The translations under genes were made by a program, and so were the position numbers. A DNA stretch of 64,000 nt from the NCBI RefSeq assembly GCF_031755915.1, contig NC_083379.1, positions 44,648,001-44,712,000 of the forward strand. Reading direction: 5' to 3'. Position 1 is the stretch's first letter; each line of letters starts with the position of its first letter. The notes below the pieces were generated by a model, which did no database searches, had not been told where the DNA came from, and saw only the letters and a list, made by a program, of their open reading frames with translations. Of the stretch, positions 12,478-23,640 are shown piece after piece. This DNA comes from Ziziphus jujuba (taxonomy: Eukaryota > Streptophyta > Magnoliopsida > Rosales > Rhamnaceae).

Positions 12478-13765
12478 ATGGAAGTGCCTCAGTTCTTTAT
12501 GGGCGGGTGCTTCGGTGCCGGAGCCGGCGAGCTCTCGCCGAACAAACGGCATTCCGAACAGAAACCTGGCGAACATTTCACCATTGACGACCTCCTCGAT
12601 TTTTCTAACGAAGACGCGATGGTCACCGATGGTTTCTTCGACAATGTCGCTGGAACCTCCACAGATTCCTCCACCGTCACCGTCGTCGACAGCTGCAATT
12701 CCTCTGTTTGCGGCGGTGAACCTCAATTATCAGGAAACCGGAGCTTCAGTGAGTCTCAGTTTTCTGGCGACCTTTGTGTTCCGGTAAACCTCTGTTCCGC
12801 ATCATAATTAGTAAAAACTTGCTCAAAATTATTAAAATAAAAATAAAAATTGACAATATTTAATTTATTCGTTTTTCTTTTTTTTAGTCTTTTATCCAGA
12901 AAGAATTTATGAGTCTCTTTTTAATTTGCAAAATATATTACTTGCAAAATTCACAATTAACAAAAAAATAGTTATAAATTATAATTGCATTTATCAGCAT
13001 TAGATAGTGTTAATATTGAGAATTTGTAAAAACTGATTATTAATAATAAATAACGTTGAACAGTACGACGACTTGGCGGAGCTGGAATGGCTATCGAACT
13101 TCGTGGAAGACTCATTCTCAGCCGAAAAAGACCTACAAGCTCTCCAATTCCAGACCACAACAACCACTATAACGAAGCCTCAAACTCCCGAAACCTCTTC
13201 CTCCTCCGAAACGATTCCATCCGAAACCACCCGAAACTCAAACTCGCCGTTTTTTCAGCCCGAAAGTCCTCTCCCTGGCAAAGCCCGAAGCAAGCGCTCA
13301 CGAGCCGCTCCCGGCGACTGGTCCACGCGCCTCCTCCACCTCATCACCCCAAGTAACGACGCTAAGCCAGTTAAAACGACGACGTCTAAGAAGAGGGAAG
13401 GGTCGAGTAATTCGAGTTCCAATTCGGATTCTTCGGGCCGGAAATGCCTCCACTGCGCCGCCGAGAAAACCCCGCAGTGGCGGACTGGGCCAATGGGCCC
13501 CAAAACATTGTGCAATGCCTGTGGGGTTCGATATAAATCGGGTCGGCTTGTACCCGAATACCGACCTGCGGCGAGTCCGACTTTTGTTTCCACTAAACAC
13601 TCCAATTCGCATAGGAAGGTTGTGGAGCTCCGAAGACAGAAGGATCTTCAGAGGGCACAACAGCAACACTTTCTTAGTCAAAGTTCCATTTTTGGCTTAT
13701 CCAACGGTGGTGATGATTTTTTGATCCATGGTCACAATGGACATGATTTTCGGCATATGATCTAA
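12478..13765 (+). CDS. GATA transcription factor, subfamily A (GATA9/GATA12-like)
   Basis: Two exons, 12478-12783 and 13064-13765, joined in phase 0, give 335 residues. The junction restores the subfamily-A core ([20 protein letters not shown]), which supports the splice. The single type-IV finger has C230, C233, C252 and C255 (CLHC, 18 residues, CNAC) followed by the basic tail [16 protein letters not shown], and should bind WGATAR sites in the nucleus. The N-terminus has the acidic [14 protein letters not shown] segment; Ser/Thr-rich linkers and a basic KARSKRSRA patch precede the finger. The leader is CT-rich (about 12265-12390). The size and the DLAELEW block resemble Arabidopsis GATA9/GATA12, which act in development and light or hormone responses; which one is orthologous I cannot say. 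Confidence 0.95.
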
Positions 13766-16658
13766 TAGTGGGTTTGGGGGGGTTGAAAAAAAAAAAAAAA
13801 TTAGCTTTTCAAATTTAATTTTTAACATTGGAACTCTCAAGCTTGGGCTAATTTTTGGTACTAAGACATTTGAACTTTGCAGCGTCTGCTTTCTCGGTTC
13901 TCAAGTAAAATCTGTAGCACTAAGAAAATTAAAAAAAAAATAAAAAATAAAAAATGGAGTTCGGGAACATTTTGAGGTAGATTGTGTAATGTACTTTTAC
14001 TTTTACTTCTTTTTTTTTTTCATTTTGCCCAAATTTGGCAAATTTAGATCCAATTTTACTTTCCTCTTTTTAAGAAAACAATTTTGGGTAATTTAATAAA
14101 GCTAAATAAAAATCCTTTTTTTATTTTTATTTTTTGCCCTTCTAGAAGAGAAGGATCCAGCTAATTTGAAGGAGATATCTTGAGGAAGATTTAAGTGATA
14201 GGTTGCAAATGATGCACCACTTGTATGAAACCAAAGGGGTCATGGAAAAGCATGGTGCCCAATTGGGGGTGTTTGCTTATTCAAATTTGTTTACATTTGC
14301 ACATGTTTAAAGTTCGTTATCTCATTTAAAATCCATGGTTGTTTTTTCACCATGTATATCAGTGCTTTGTCTTCCTAAGGTTCTTGAAAATTAAATTACA
14401 TTGACTTCTGAAATTAATTTAATTTTCATCAAAGGTCTAATTAAGCAACCCATACTCGGTACACGTGAAGTGTTGGGAATGGGTTTATAATCGATTAGTT
14501 TATGCCCAATTCATTCTGTCGTGGTTGTATCTGGATATACATTAAAAATAGTAGGAGGGCAACAAAATTATGTAATATTCAAATGCATAGTAATTAATTT
14601 TTCAGCCAAAAAAAAAAAAAATGCAATAAAAAATTTCTTATCTAACATAGATATTAATCACGACCCCATTAAATATAATATAAAACATAAATCAGTAATA
14701 AATTTCCGGTTCGGGGTGCATATGGTTTCTTTTCAAAGTCGAGAGGAACAAAACTTAATTAGATGGTAATTCGTCAAAAAAAAAAAAAAAGATGGTAAAA
14801 GTGTATAATAATTTTCGCTTCATCTCCAAAATTTAATTTCAATTGTACCCAAAAAAAAAAAAAAAAAAATCAGGAAAGGGCAAAAAAAACAAAAAACAAA
14901 AAGGCGTGGGAATTAATTGGAGGGCAACTTTTTATGAATATCGAGGACAAAATTTGCCGGGGATTATAGGAAAACAAGAAACTCAGGCAGCAGCAAATAG
15001 CTTTGCATGGATTTCAATGAAATTTATGTATAAAATGGATTTGGAATTCCAACCACTTAATAGTGCACCGGCTTCTGTCCGTAACCATTTACATGAAAGT
15101 GCATCAGGAATTAAAAAGAGAGAGAAAAAAAAAAAAAAAAAAACAATGTAAGATGCTGGAAAAAATCAAGAAAAAATGAAAATTAAAAAAAAAAAGGGTT
15201 AATTAGAGTGGTTAGCTTGCAAGGTCATGTGGAGGGCGGGAGGTGTTATAGATAAACAAAGAAGAAATTAGGTATACATTGGGGGTGATATAACTGTCCA
15301 CCTGATCCTGGACATTTGCCCTTCCTTGGGGTCCACTGTCTTATGGTTTATATGTGGATAAATTTTGTAATATTGTTTATTTCTTGTGATTAAGTGTGTA
15401 TGCATGGTCAATTTCTTATTATATTAGATTTTGCCATGTTACTCTGCTTTATTACAGATATGCCTTCCTCTCTCTCCTCAATTTTTTATTGTCAATTAAG
15501 CAAAGAAGTTATAGCAACCTCATTTAATTATGTTCATTTATCAAAAAAAAAAAAAAAAAAGAAATCTTATTGGACCCCATTTTCATCCTGTACTAGGATG
15601 GTAGAACGAAATTTCATTTTCAAAGTCCGATCAATAATGAATTCATCCAATTACGTAATTAAGTTCAACTAAAATTCTAGCTACAACCATAATTTCCACC
15701 TTAAGCAAAATCTCTACGACATTGAATTTTAACAATCAAAATTTCAATTTTAGGCTTTAGATTGATTAATTTTTGCTAGTTATAGCTTGTTTTTGCTTTT
15801 GATTAGGATTTGCAAATATAAATGCTATGGTGGTACATACTCAAAATGTGACATCATGGGCCCGCTCAACTAGTACAATACTATTGAAAAAACAAAGAAA
15901 AATGAAAAAAGAAAAAATCTAGCACAACACAATGTCCAAGTGAAGGTCCATGCATGGCTAACTTAGAAAAGGGACATACACAGAAATTAAGGTACCTTTG
16001 AAGCACAGAGTATGTACATATAAATCAGCGAGAACATTTTTGGTGTATATATATACATATAAATTTGATTAATATATATATATATATTTATACATATATG
16101 CATGCATGGGAACAGAGCGTATAATGAGTTTATAACATGTGAGTTAGAAGGAGCTTAGACATGCATGTGGATGATGAGACCTTGCACATGCTGTACGTGA
16201 CCTGCATGCTTTCAATTCAGATAATATATCCAAATTTGCAGAATGGCTTTGCTGCCCATTGTCTAGGGATCTTTCCATGTTATTGGATAGCAACATGATA
16301 TGGTTATTGTCTCCTCCAACTTCCCTCTTTATATATCATTAATATCTTTTCTTTTCATTTTAATTATTTTAATTAATGACCATCCTATATATATATATAT
16401 ATATATGTATATATACGTATACAGATTAATAAAGTCGTTTTCTTTATTATATATAAATTAGTTGCATATCAATTATAGTACCAGGAATTGCAAAAATACT
16501 TTGAGAAAAAATTGGAACTTTGGGAGCATCTTTGTGAATTCACATGGGCTTTGCGTTAATTATTGGGAGAGTCACTATTCACTATTAGTAGGTAATGAGT
16601 TAAGCTAGCTAGCAAGCAAGCAAAGAAATGTATATTGGGTATTTTGGCTTTATATAAA
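13766..16658. other. intergenic region after the GATA gene
   Basis: The first 300 bases or so are probably GATA 3' UTR. The rest is AT-rich with long poly-A/T runs (13787, 14609, 14775, 14853, 15126, 15542) and (TA)n runs near 16075 and 16388. Open frames here translate as Lys-rich or low-complexity sequence, and none resembles a known protein. Confidence 0.6.
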
Positions 16659-16671
16659 AATAATTAAGTGG
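16659..16671 (+). repeat. target-site duplication, left copy
   Basis: AATAATTAAGTGG is repeated exactly at 17553-17565, just after the A-rich tail of the LINE. A perfect 13-base duplication flanking an element that ends in an A-rich tail is the mark of target-primed reverse transcription. Confidence 0.85.
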
Positions 16672-17552
16672 GACATTAAATGGGACATTAAATGGGACAC
16701 TTTTGAGGCTCACTCTCTTGCAGAGAAACTGATCCTCATTGCCAACCCTACCAATGCTCTCCCAGTTCACTTTGCTAACAAAGAAGATTTCTTTATGTTG
16801 GCAGTCATCGTTTTGGATCAGCTCTGGAAGATCAGAAATAGTACCATCTTCGAGAATAAGCTCTTCTCTCTTGTAAGCACCATGGACCTGCTTAAAATTA
16901 GGTTCCAAGAAGCAAAATATGCAGCCTCCAAAGGTACAATTCCCATGCCTCCCCCTAGACGACAAATGTGGCACAGACCACCCCCCCATTTTATTAAAAT
17001 TAACTCAGATGCAGCGATCAAAGATGGAACAAGTATGATTGGGGTAGTCGCAAGGGATCATCTTGGTGAAGTCTTGAAAATTAGGGCGGTTTCTTTTCAA
17101 TTTGATATTCCTGAACTTGCCGAAGCTTATGGACTTCTTCAAGGTCTGATCTTAGCCTCAGAGAAAGGTTGGACCAATCTTGTATGTGAATCTGATGCAA
17201 AAAACATCATCTCTGGCTTAAATAATTCAAACTTGCAGCTCACGCACTGGTCAACAGAAGGAATATTGAACGATATTCTCTTGATGCAAGGCTCATTCCA
17301 GTCTGTGGTTTTTAACTGGGCTCCTAGGCAGTCTAATTTCCTGGCGCATTTTGTTTGTAATTGGTGCATTAGGAATTCCATTTCTGGCACTTTCTCTGTT
17401 AGTTTCTTTCCTTCGATGTTTTCTTATTTTGTTTCCCAGGAGCGTGGCGGTGAAGCCACCTCTTTTGTGTAAGCTACGTGTAACGTTTGCTTCCCTCTGG
17501 GGCCCCTTTTGGTTATAAAACAGTGATTTTCAGCAAAAAAAAAAATAATAAT
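16672..17552 (+). mobile_element. 5'-truncated non-LTR retrotransposon (LINE, L1-type), 3' end only
   Basis: About 0.88 kb of a LINE is bounded by a perfect 13-base target-site duplication and ends in an A-rich tail (A11 then AAT repeats, 17535-17552). It holds only the 3' end of ORF2, the RNase H-like region; endonuclease and reverse transcriptase are absent, as expected for 5' truncation. The left junction has a 12-base unit TGGGACATTAAA at 16669-16680 and 16681-16692 plus a partial third copy. The intact duplication and unbroken frame argue for a fairly recent insertion. Confidence 0.88.
16795..17472 (+). pseudogene. LINE ORF2 C-terminal fragment with RNase H-like domain
   Basis: 225 codons are open from the first ATG, and the same frame stays open upstream to the element's left end (through EAHSLAEKLILIANPTN). 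After a short Pro-rich linker comes an RVT_3/RNase H-like fold: D72 in KINSDAA, E110 in ELAEAYG and D134 in CESDAKN fit the catalytic acidic residues, and WAPRQSNFLAHFVCN is the usual end of the domain. This is the tail of a polyprotein and not a host gene. Without the reverse transcriptase it cannot move by itself. Confidence 0.88.
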
Positions 17553-17565
17553 AATAATTAAGTGG
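17553..17565 (+). repeat. target-site duplication, right copy
   Basis: Exact copy of the 13 bases at 16659-16671, directly after the A-rich tail; together they mark both ends of the LINE insertion. Confidence 0.85.
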
Positions 17566-18252
17566 TGGGTCTTATTTCATTTTAGTGGTTTGTCTCCAAT
17601 CCCTTTGTTTATCTTTTGCTGGCCACTTATATTGCTAGCAGGGTATTTTCTGCTTCAACAATGTGAATATACATGTGAATGCCAAAGAAATGCTTGTCTT
17701 AAACACAGATTAGACAGGCCTGGTAGTGATCACTTTGATACTTTTGACATCTAATAATACTATACTACGTACCTTGTACACTTGAATCCTGATGCATACT
17801 ATCAATTGACTGAAAGTGACTATTATTTGATTAATAACAAAATCTTATTAAAGATTAATTATATTTTAGTACATTAGATTATGCAATTAAAAATGTTTCA
17901 CATATTTTCTATTTTACAATTTATTTCAGATTAGTTTAGTCCAAATTGAATGACACAAAATTTAAAAATTAAATAAATAAACCAGTTTTCTCATAAATTA
18001 ATTAATCATTTCTTTTATCTTATCTTAATTATTTATAAATTAAGAGAGTTAATTAATTTTCTCAAATTCTAAACTTTTTATTACTTAATTTTGGAATCAA
18101 TTTGAAAATTGAACTCACATGAAATAAATTATAAATTAAGAATTTGATATAGAACATTTTAAATTTGATGATCTAATACAATCAATTTCTTTTTTCTTGT
18201 TAATTTTTACCGAACTAAGCGATCTTAGTAGGTGGTAAAATATTGGATACGA

Positions 18253-18284
<32 letters not shown>

Positions 18285-19005
18285 GTATATATACGCCCTC
18301 TGATGTTCAAACATAGCTTGCAAACAAGGTAAATATATTTAATATATTCACCAATAAAAAAAATATAGAACAATCCAGATGTCATTTATAGATTTCTCTT
18401 GGCTGAGATAGTAGTATACCAGTAAGAGGTATATTTGTGATATATATTATAAAACTAATATATGTTACCAAAAAAATTATAAATATAATTACAGACACAA
18501 AAAGGTTTCCGATCAAGGGAAAGACAAAATGGAAGGAAACTAAAGGGTTTGTCTCTTGAGATTTTTAAGACCGTCAACCCCCATGGACCATACATATACA
18601 ATATTTGGGGATTCTCGGAGTAATACATCATGCATATATATCTATATATATGTATGTATGTATATATATGTGCACATGAATTAATAATAAATGGTAAATG
18701 GGCAATCAAAAACACCATGAGGCAGCCTCTCTCTGTTTTTCAAAAGGATCGGAATATGTATTATGTGTATATATATATATATATATATCCAGCATTCACC
18801 TTAAGAATTCAAAATTGTTATCTGCTTTTGATTGATTATCAATGAATCTGAATAAACCTACTCTAAAATCTAATCCTTAAATTCTTTTCTTTTCTTTTCT
18901 TCTTTTCTCTCTCTATTTCTCCCACTTTCCTGATAAAAGAAAATTAAACCTTCTTGAAAATATGACAAAGTATAATAATCTAAAAATCAATTGTGAAAAA
19001 TTTGT
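17566..19005. other. intergenic region
   Basis: AT-rich sequence with no supported gene. It contains a compound (GT)n(AT)n microsatellite at about 18252-18292 and (TA)n runs near 18764-18788. Open frames here come from the microsatellites. Confidence 0.6.
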
Positions 19006-19139
19006 CACTACTAGAAATCACATTGATAAATGATGCAATAAATACGTCGTACAAAATAAACAACCACGTATCGCACGGAATCGCCTAACGTCCTGTCGTT
19101 AAATCCATAAGACAACAAGTTACGCAGTATGAGAGTCGC

Positions 19140-19480
19140 CTATATTTTAGTTTTTAGCGACGCATATTGACTTTTAGCGACGCATTCTATCAATTCACTT
19201 ATAGCGACTATTATTTAGCGACGCTTCACAACAATATCGCTAAAAATATATTAGCGACTGTTTCATATAGAGTGGCTAAATATATTAGTCGCTAATGAGT
19301 CACCTATTTAGCGATACATTAATAAAGTCGCCTATTTAGCGACGCATTATTAGAGTCGACTATTTAGTGACGCATTCATTTATTTAGTGACGAATAAATA
19401 GTTTTAGAGACACATTAATAGAGTCGCCTATTTAGCGACGCATTGACACTTTTAGCGATGCATTATTTATTAATGCGTCA
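19140..19480. repeat. left subterminal repeats of the CACTA element
   Basis: About a dozen copies of the 10-base motif GCGACGCATT or one-base variants (GTGACGCATT, GCGATGCATT) occur in both orientations, often as TTTAGCGACGCATT. The right end (23830-24025) has sparser copies. Dense subterminal motifs in both orientations are characteristic of En/Spm-type elements, where they bind the TNPA-like protein. Confidence 0.75.
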
Positions 19481-19899
19481 CCCTCTCTTTTTTTTTTTTT
19501 TAAATTTTGTGAAAAGTGATTAAAATAGTAAAAATATAAAAATAATTAAAATACAAAAAAACGAAAACTAGCTTCATCCAAAATAATTAGAATACAAAAA
19601 TTTAAAATAAATATTTTGTTATAACAAATTAATTATCAAATAAATTAAATATCATCTTATTGACATATTTTTACATAATTTGTAAGCTATTGTATTTTTC
19701 ATAACAAATTTAATATTAATTAAACTTCCATGAATGCATACTCATTGAGATGGAAGTTGACATCCTCTTGTTGACAATATTACACCCTCATACTTCATAT
19801 GGAAAAATTAAAAAAGTTATTAATACTTATGCAAAATAAATAAAATATTAATCATTATTAAATTTGTAATTTAGTAAATGAAAATTTAAAGAATATTAC

Positions 19900-20142
19900 C
19901 ATTGTTCTAAAGATTTGACGAGGCACATTTCTCCCATCACAGTCATTACAAACATAGTCACTCTCACATTCATCATCATTATCATTTTCATTGATACTTG
20001 GTAACTATATGATAAATGGATTGTGAGCCATCGTAGTATCTCCAAGAATATCTTCTTCAACAAAAATACGATGTTGTGGTGAAGTTAAAATAATAGACCA
20101 TCTTGAATCAAATTGATCTTTAACATAAAATAGTTGTTGAAC
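19900..20142 (-). pseudogene. remnant of CACTA transposase-type gene (DUF4216-like tail)
   Basis: On the minus strand an exon-like block follows a CTAAG acceptor and reads VQQLFYVKDQFDSRWSIILT, then SPQHRIFVEEDILGDTTMAH, resembling the DUF4216 region near the C-terminus of plant CACTA TNP2-type proteins (QVFYV.D....W.VV pattern). One TAG interrupts at 20005-20007. The same frame then continues through an acidic stretch and NVPRQIFRTM to a plausible GTAATA donor at 19899. A further exon may lie at about 19740-19795. The catalytic part of the transposase is missing. The family assignment is from memory of the motif. Confidence 0.6.
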
Positions 20143-21469
20143 TTAGTAAAACAATGTCAAGCAATATCATAAATAAAATTTCTACAAAAGTAAGATTAAT
20201 AAAACCCAACAAATCTAACCTGCAGTTAAAATGAAAAAAAAAAAAAAAAAAGAACAACCCACCTCATATCTCCGCCAACCACAAAGAAAAAAGAAACTTA
20301 CCTAAACGATGGAGACAAAGAAAGAAAAAACCCATAAAATTGCGAGGGCAACACAGAAAAATCCAGCTTCCCGGTCGACGACAACGTAGGAAAATGAAAA
20401 ATGAAACCCGAAATATCTCACTCTTCAAGTCTCTCTTAGATTGCTTCCAAATCTAATATCTATTAAGTAGTGTACTTGATGTAGTTTTAAAAAAGAAAAA
20501 GGGATTCAAAGAAGCACGTAAAAATTTTAAAACGCGCTAAAAATTTTCAAAAAATGGCAAAAATGCTCCTTTTCTCCCAATTGTATTTTTTTTTCTTTGA
20601 TTAATTTCTTATTTTCATCTATAAATAAAAAATGAAAATATTTATTAAAAATGCGAAGCAAAATATCGAAGATTGCTGTTTATTTTTCTGTTTTTCAAGT
20701 ACACCTTTATTCTTTATAAAATTTGTATATCTTTCAAAATTTTTGTTTTTTTTAATTGAGAGAACAAGCGACGCATTCTCTTCAAGAAAGGTCGCCTATT
20801 CTTGAATTTTGGGATCAAGCGACGCATTATGGTCGAAAAGCGTCGCCTGTTTCATTTTTTATATTTTCTTTATAATCTTTTTAAATAATTTTTTAATTGT
20901 CAATCTACAAATATATTCATGTAGCAATCCAATGAACATAAATTCCATTGATCTAAAAATAGAAAATAGTTTTGTCAATGCTTTTCTCAGTTATTCACAT
21001 ATATATGTATAGACGAGACATAAAATATTTCAAGATCAAATTTGAGATAGGGTACCGAATATAGAATTCTAATTCAACAAGTATTATTGACCAATTTATC
21101 TACATAAGTATGTTAAATGAGCTTAACTTTCATGTGTTTGTAGTTAATGATAGTTTACTTGTTTTTAAAAATTGAAAGTCTATTAAATTGTCTTTTTTTT
21201 TAAATAAAAAAATAATTGAAGGAACAGACGATGCAATTCCATTAAAACACGTCGCCTATTCCATTTTTTTTTTAATCTTTAATTAGTTTTGTTTTGCTCA
21301 TCTACAAATTAAAAAAACAAAAAGCATATTTGCAAAATTAAAAAATTACTAAAAACAACTTTCAAATTGAAAAAAAAGTTAAAAATTGGTTGAGTGAAAC
21401 GGCGATGCAGTTGTTGACAAATGGGTCGCATTTTCTTCTATTTAACGACTCTTTCTTAAAAGACTGCGT

Positions 21470-22800
21470 CACCTAAAACTATATTAGCTAGTTATTGTTG
21501 TATTATTACATCCAAGTAATTTGGCCTGGTGGTGTGGTGATTTCTTGAGAGTGTAGGAGGTCTTGGATTCAATTTTTGTTATGGCCCTATTTTGATTTTA
21601 TTTTTTTATGGGTTTCTAAATGTTTAAACAAAAAAATTGAAAAACATAAAATAAAAGGTGACGCATGTGTTGAGGAATGCATCGCCTGTTCATTTATTTG
21701 GCGATGCATTCTTTAAATAATGCGTCGCCTAACACTATATTAGATAGTTTTTATTGTATTACTACATACAAGTCATTTAGCCTGGTGATGTAGTGATTTC
21801 TTGAGAGTGTAGGAGGTCTTGAGTTCAATTCTTATCATGGCTCTATTTTGATTTTTTTTTTATGGGTTTCTAAATGTTTAAAAAAAAATTGAAAAAAGAA
21901 AAAAGAGAAAAGGCGACGGCGATGCATTCTTTAAATAATGCGTCGTCTAACACTATATTAGCTAGCTTTTGTTGTATTAGCATATATAAGTCATTTGACC
22001 TGGTGGTGTGGTGATTTCTTGAGAGTGTAGGAGGTATTGGGTTCAATTCATGTTATGATCTTATTTTGATTTTTTTTTATGGATTTCTAAATATTTAAAC
22101 CAAAAAAAAAAAAAAGAAACGGCGACGCATTTGTTGAAGAATGCATCACCTGTTCATCTATGTGGTGACGCATTCTTTAAATAATGCGTCCCCTAACACT
22201 ATATTATCTAGTTTTTGTTGTATTAGTATATACAAGTTATTTAGCCTGGTGGTGTGGTGATTTCTTGAGAATGTAGGAGGTTCTGGGTTCAATTCTTATT
22301 ATGGTTCTATTTTGGCTTTTTTTTTTATGGGTTTATAAATGTTTAAACAAAAAAATTGAAAAAAAAATGAAAAGGCGACGCATTTGTTGAGGAATGCGTC
22401 GCCTGTTCATCTATTTGACGACGCATTCATTAAATAATACATCGCCTAACACTATATTAGCTAGTTTTTGTTGTATTAGTATATACAAGTCATTTAACCT
22501 GGTGGTGTGGTGATTTCTTGAGAGTGTAGGAGGTTCTGGGTTCAATTCTTGTTATGGTCCTATTTTGATTTTATTTAAACAAAAAAATTGAAAAAAAGAA
22601 AAAAAAAAGAAAGGACGATGCATTTGTTGAAGAATGCTTTGCTTGTTCATTTATGTGGCGACGTATTCCTTAAATAATGCGTTGCCTAACACTATATTAG
22701 CTAGTTTTTGTTATATTAGTACATACAAGTTATTTAGTCTGGTGGTATGGTAATTTCTTGAGAGTGTAGGAGGTCCTGGGTTCAATTCTTATCATGATCC
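21470..22800 (+). repeat. six-copy tandem array with tRNA-like (SINE-head) modules
   Basis: Six units of about 220-255 bases each contain TTAGCCTGGTGGTGTGGTGA, then TTTCTTGAGAGTGTAGGAGG, then GGTTCAATTC. These modules start at 21522, 21778, 21996, 22242, 22495 and 22735. TAGCCTGGTGG resembles a polymerase III A box and GTTCAATTC fits the B-box consensus GWTCRANNC, about 44 bases apart as in tRNA genes. Units are separated by paired GGCGACGCAT / ATGCGTCGCC motifs. No full tRNA cloverleaf is formed, so these look like tRNA-derived SINE heads amplified inside the transposon. Confidence 0.7.
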
Positions 22801-23640
22801 TAAAAAAAAAAAAAAAAAAAACTCAGTTTTGGCGCTCTAATATTTTTATTGGTTATTTATTGCTGAAATAAAATTATATTTAGTAAAAAAACTAAAAAAA
22901 AACTAAAAAAAAAAAAGGTGAGGAGAGAACAGGCGACGCAAATTCTAAATAGTGCGTCGCCTATTAACTATATAAAAAAAAGAACCAAAAAAACTTAAAA
23001 AGAAAAAAAAGAACCAAAAAAACTTAAAAAGAGAACGGGCGACACACAATCTAAATAGTGTGTCGCCTGTTAACTATATAAAAAAAAAAAAAAAGCTTAG
23101 TTTTGGCGCTCTAATATTTTTACTAATTATTTGTTATTGAAATAAAATTAGATTGATTAAAAGAACTAAAAAAAAAAAGATGAGGAGAGAACAGGTGACG
23201 CACAATCTAAATAGTGCGTCGCCTGTTAACTAGATTGTGCGTCACCTGTTAACTATATATAAAAAAAAGCTCAATTTTGGCACACTAATATTTTTACTGA
23301 TTATTTATTATTGAAATAAAATTAGATTGATTAAAAAATCTAAAAAAAAAAAGAAAGTGAAGAGAGAACAGGCGACGCACAATCTTATTGGTGCGTCGTC
23401 TGTTAACTATATATATATAAAAAAAAAGGCTCAATTTTGGTACACTAATATTTTTTTTGGTTATTTATTATTGAAATAAAATTAGATTGATTTAAAGATT
23501 TAAAAATAAAAGTGAAGAGAGAACAGGCGACGCACAATCTTATTGGTGCGTTGCTTGTTACACATATAACAAATAAAAAAAATAAAAAATCAGTTCAGTT
23601 ATGTTGCTCTGATATTTTTACTGGTTATTTATAGTTGAAA
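22801..23640 (+). repeat. tandem array of hairpin units in the CACTA element
   Basis: Five copies of a unit with GGCGCTCTAATATTTTTA and TTATTTATTGCTGAAATAAA lie near 22831, 23105, 23279, 23439 and 23604 (spacing about 160-275). Each spacer has an inverted repeat of GGCGACGCAC with GTGCGTCGCC around a loop of about 10 bases (22932-22961, 23038-23067, 23194-23223, 23371-23400, 23526-23555). Stems are perfect or nearly so, and one copy has changed symmetrically on both arms. Confidence 0.8.

Noticed and set aside
13255..13681. Minus-strand frames opposite the GATA gene
   Set aside because: They are shadows of the GC-rich GATA exon 2.
15394..15672. 92-residue open frame
   Set aside because: Low-complexity translation with a poly-Lys run from poly-A; no supporting features.
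21522..21790. tRNA genes at the A-box/B-box modules
   Set aside because: No acceptor stem or complete cloverleaf can be formed; only the promoter boxes are tRNA-like.
21470..23640. Regularly spaced repeats resembling a CRISPR array
   Set aside because: Repeats are long, variable in period and lie in a plant CACTA element; this is satellite-like amplification.
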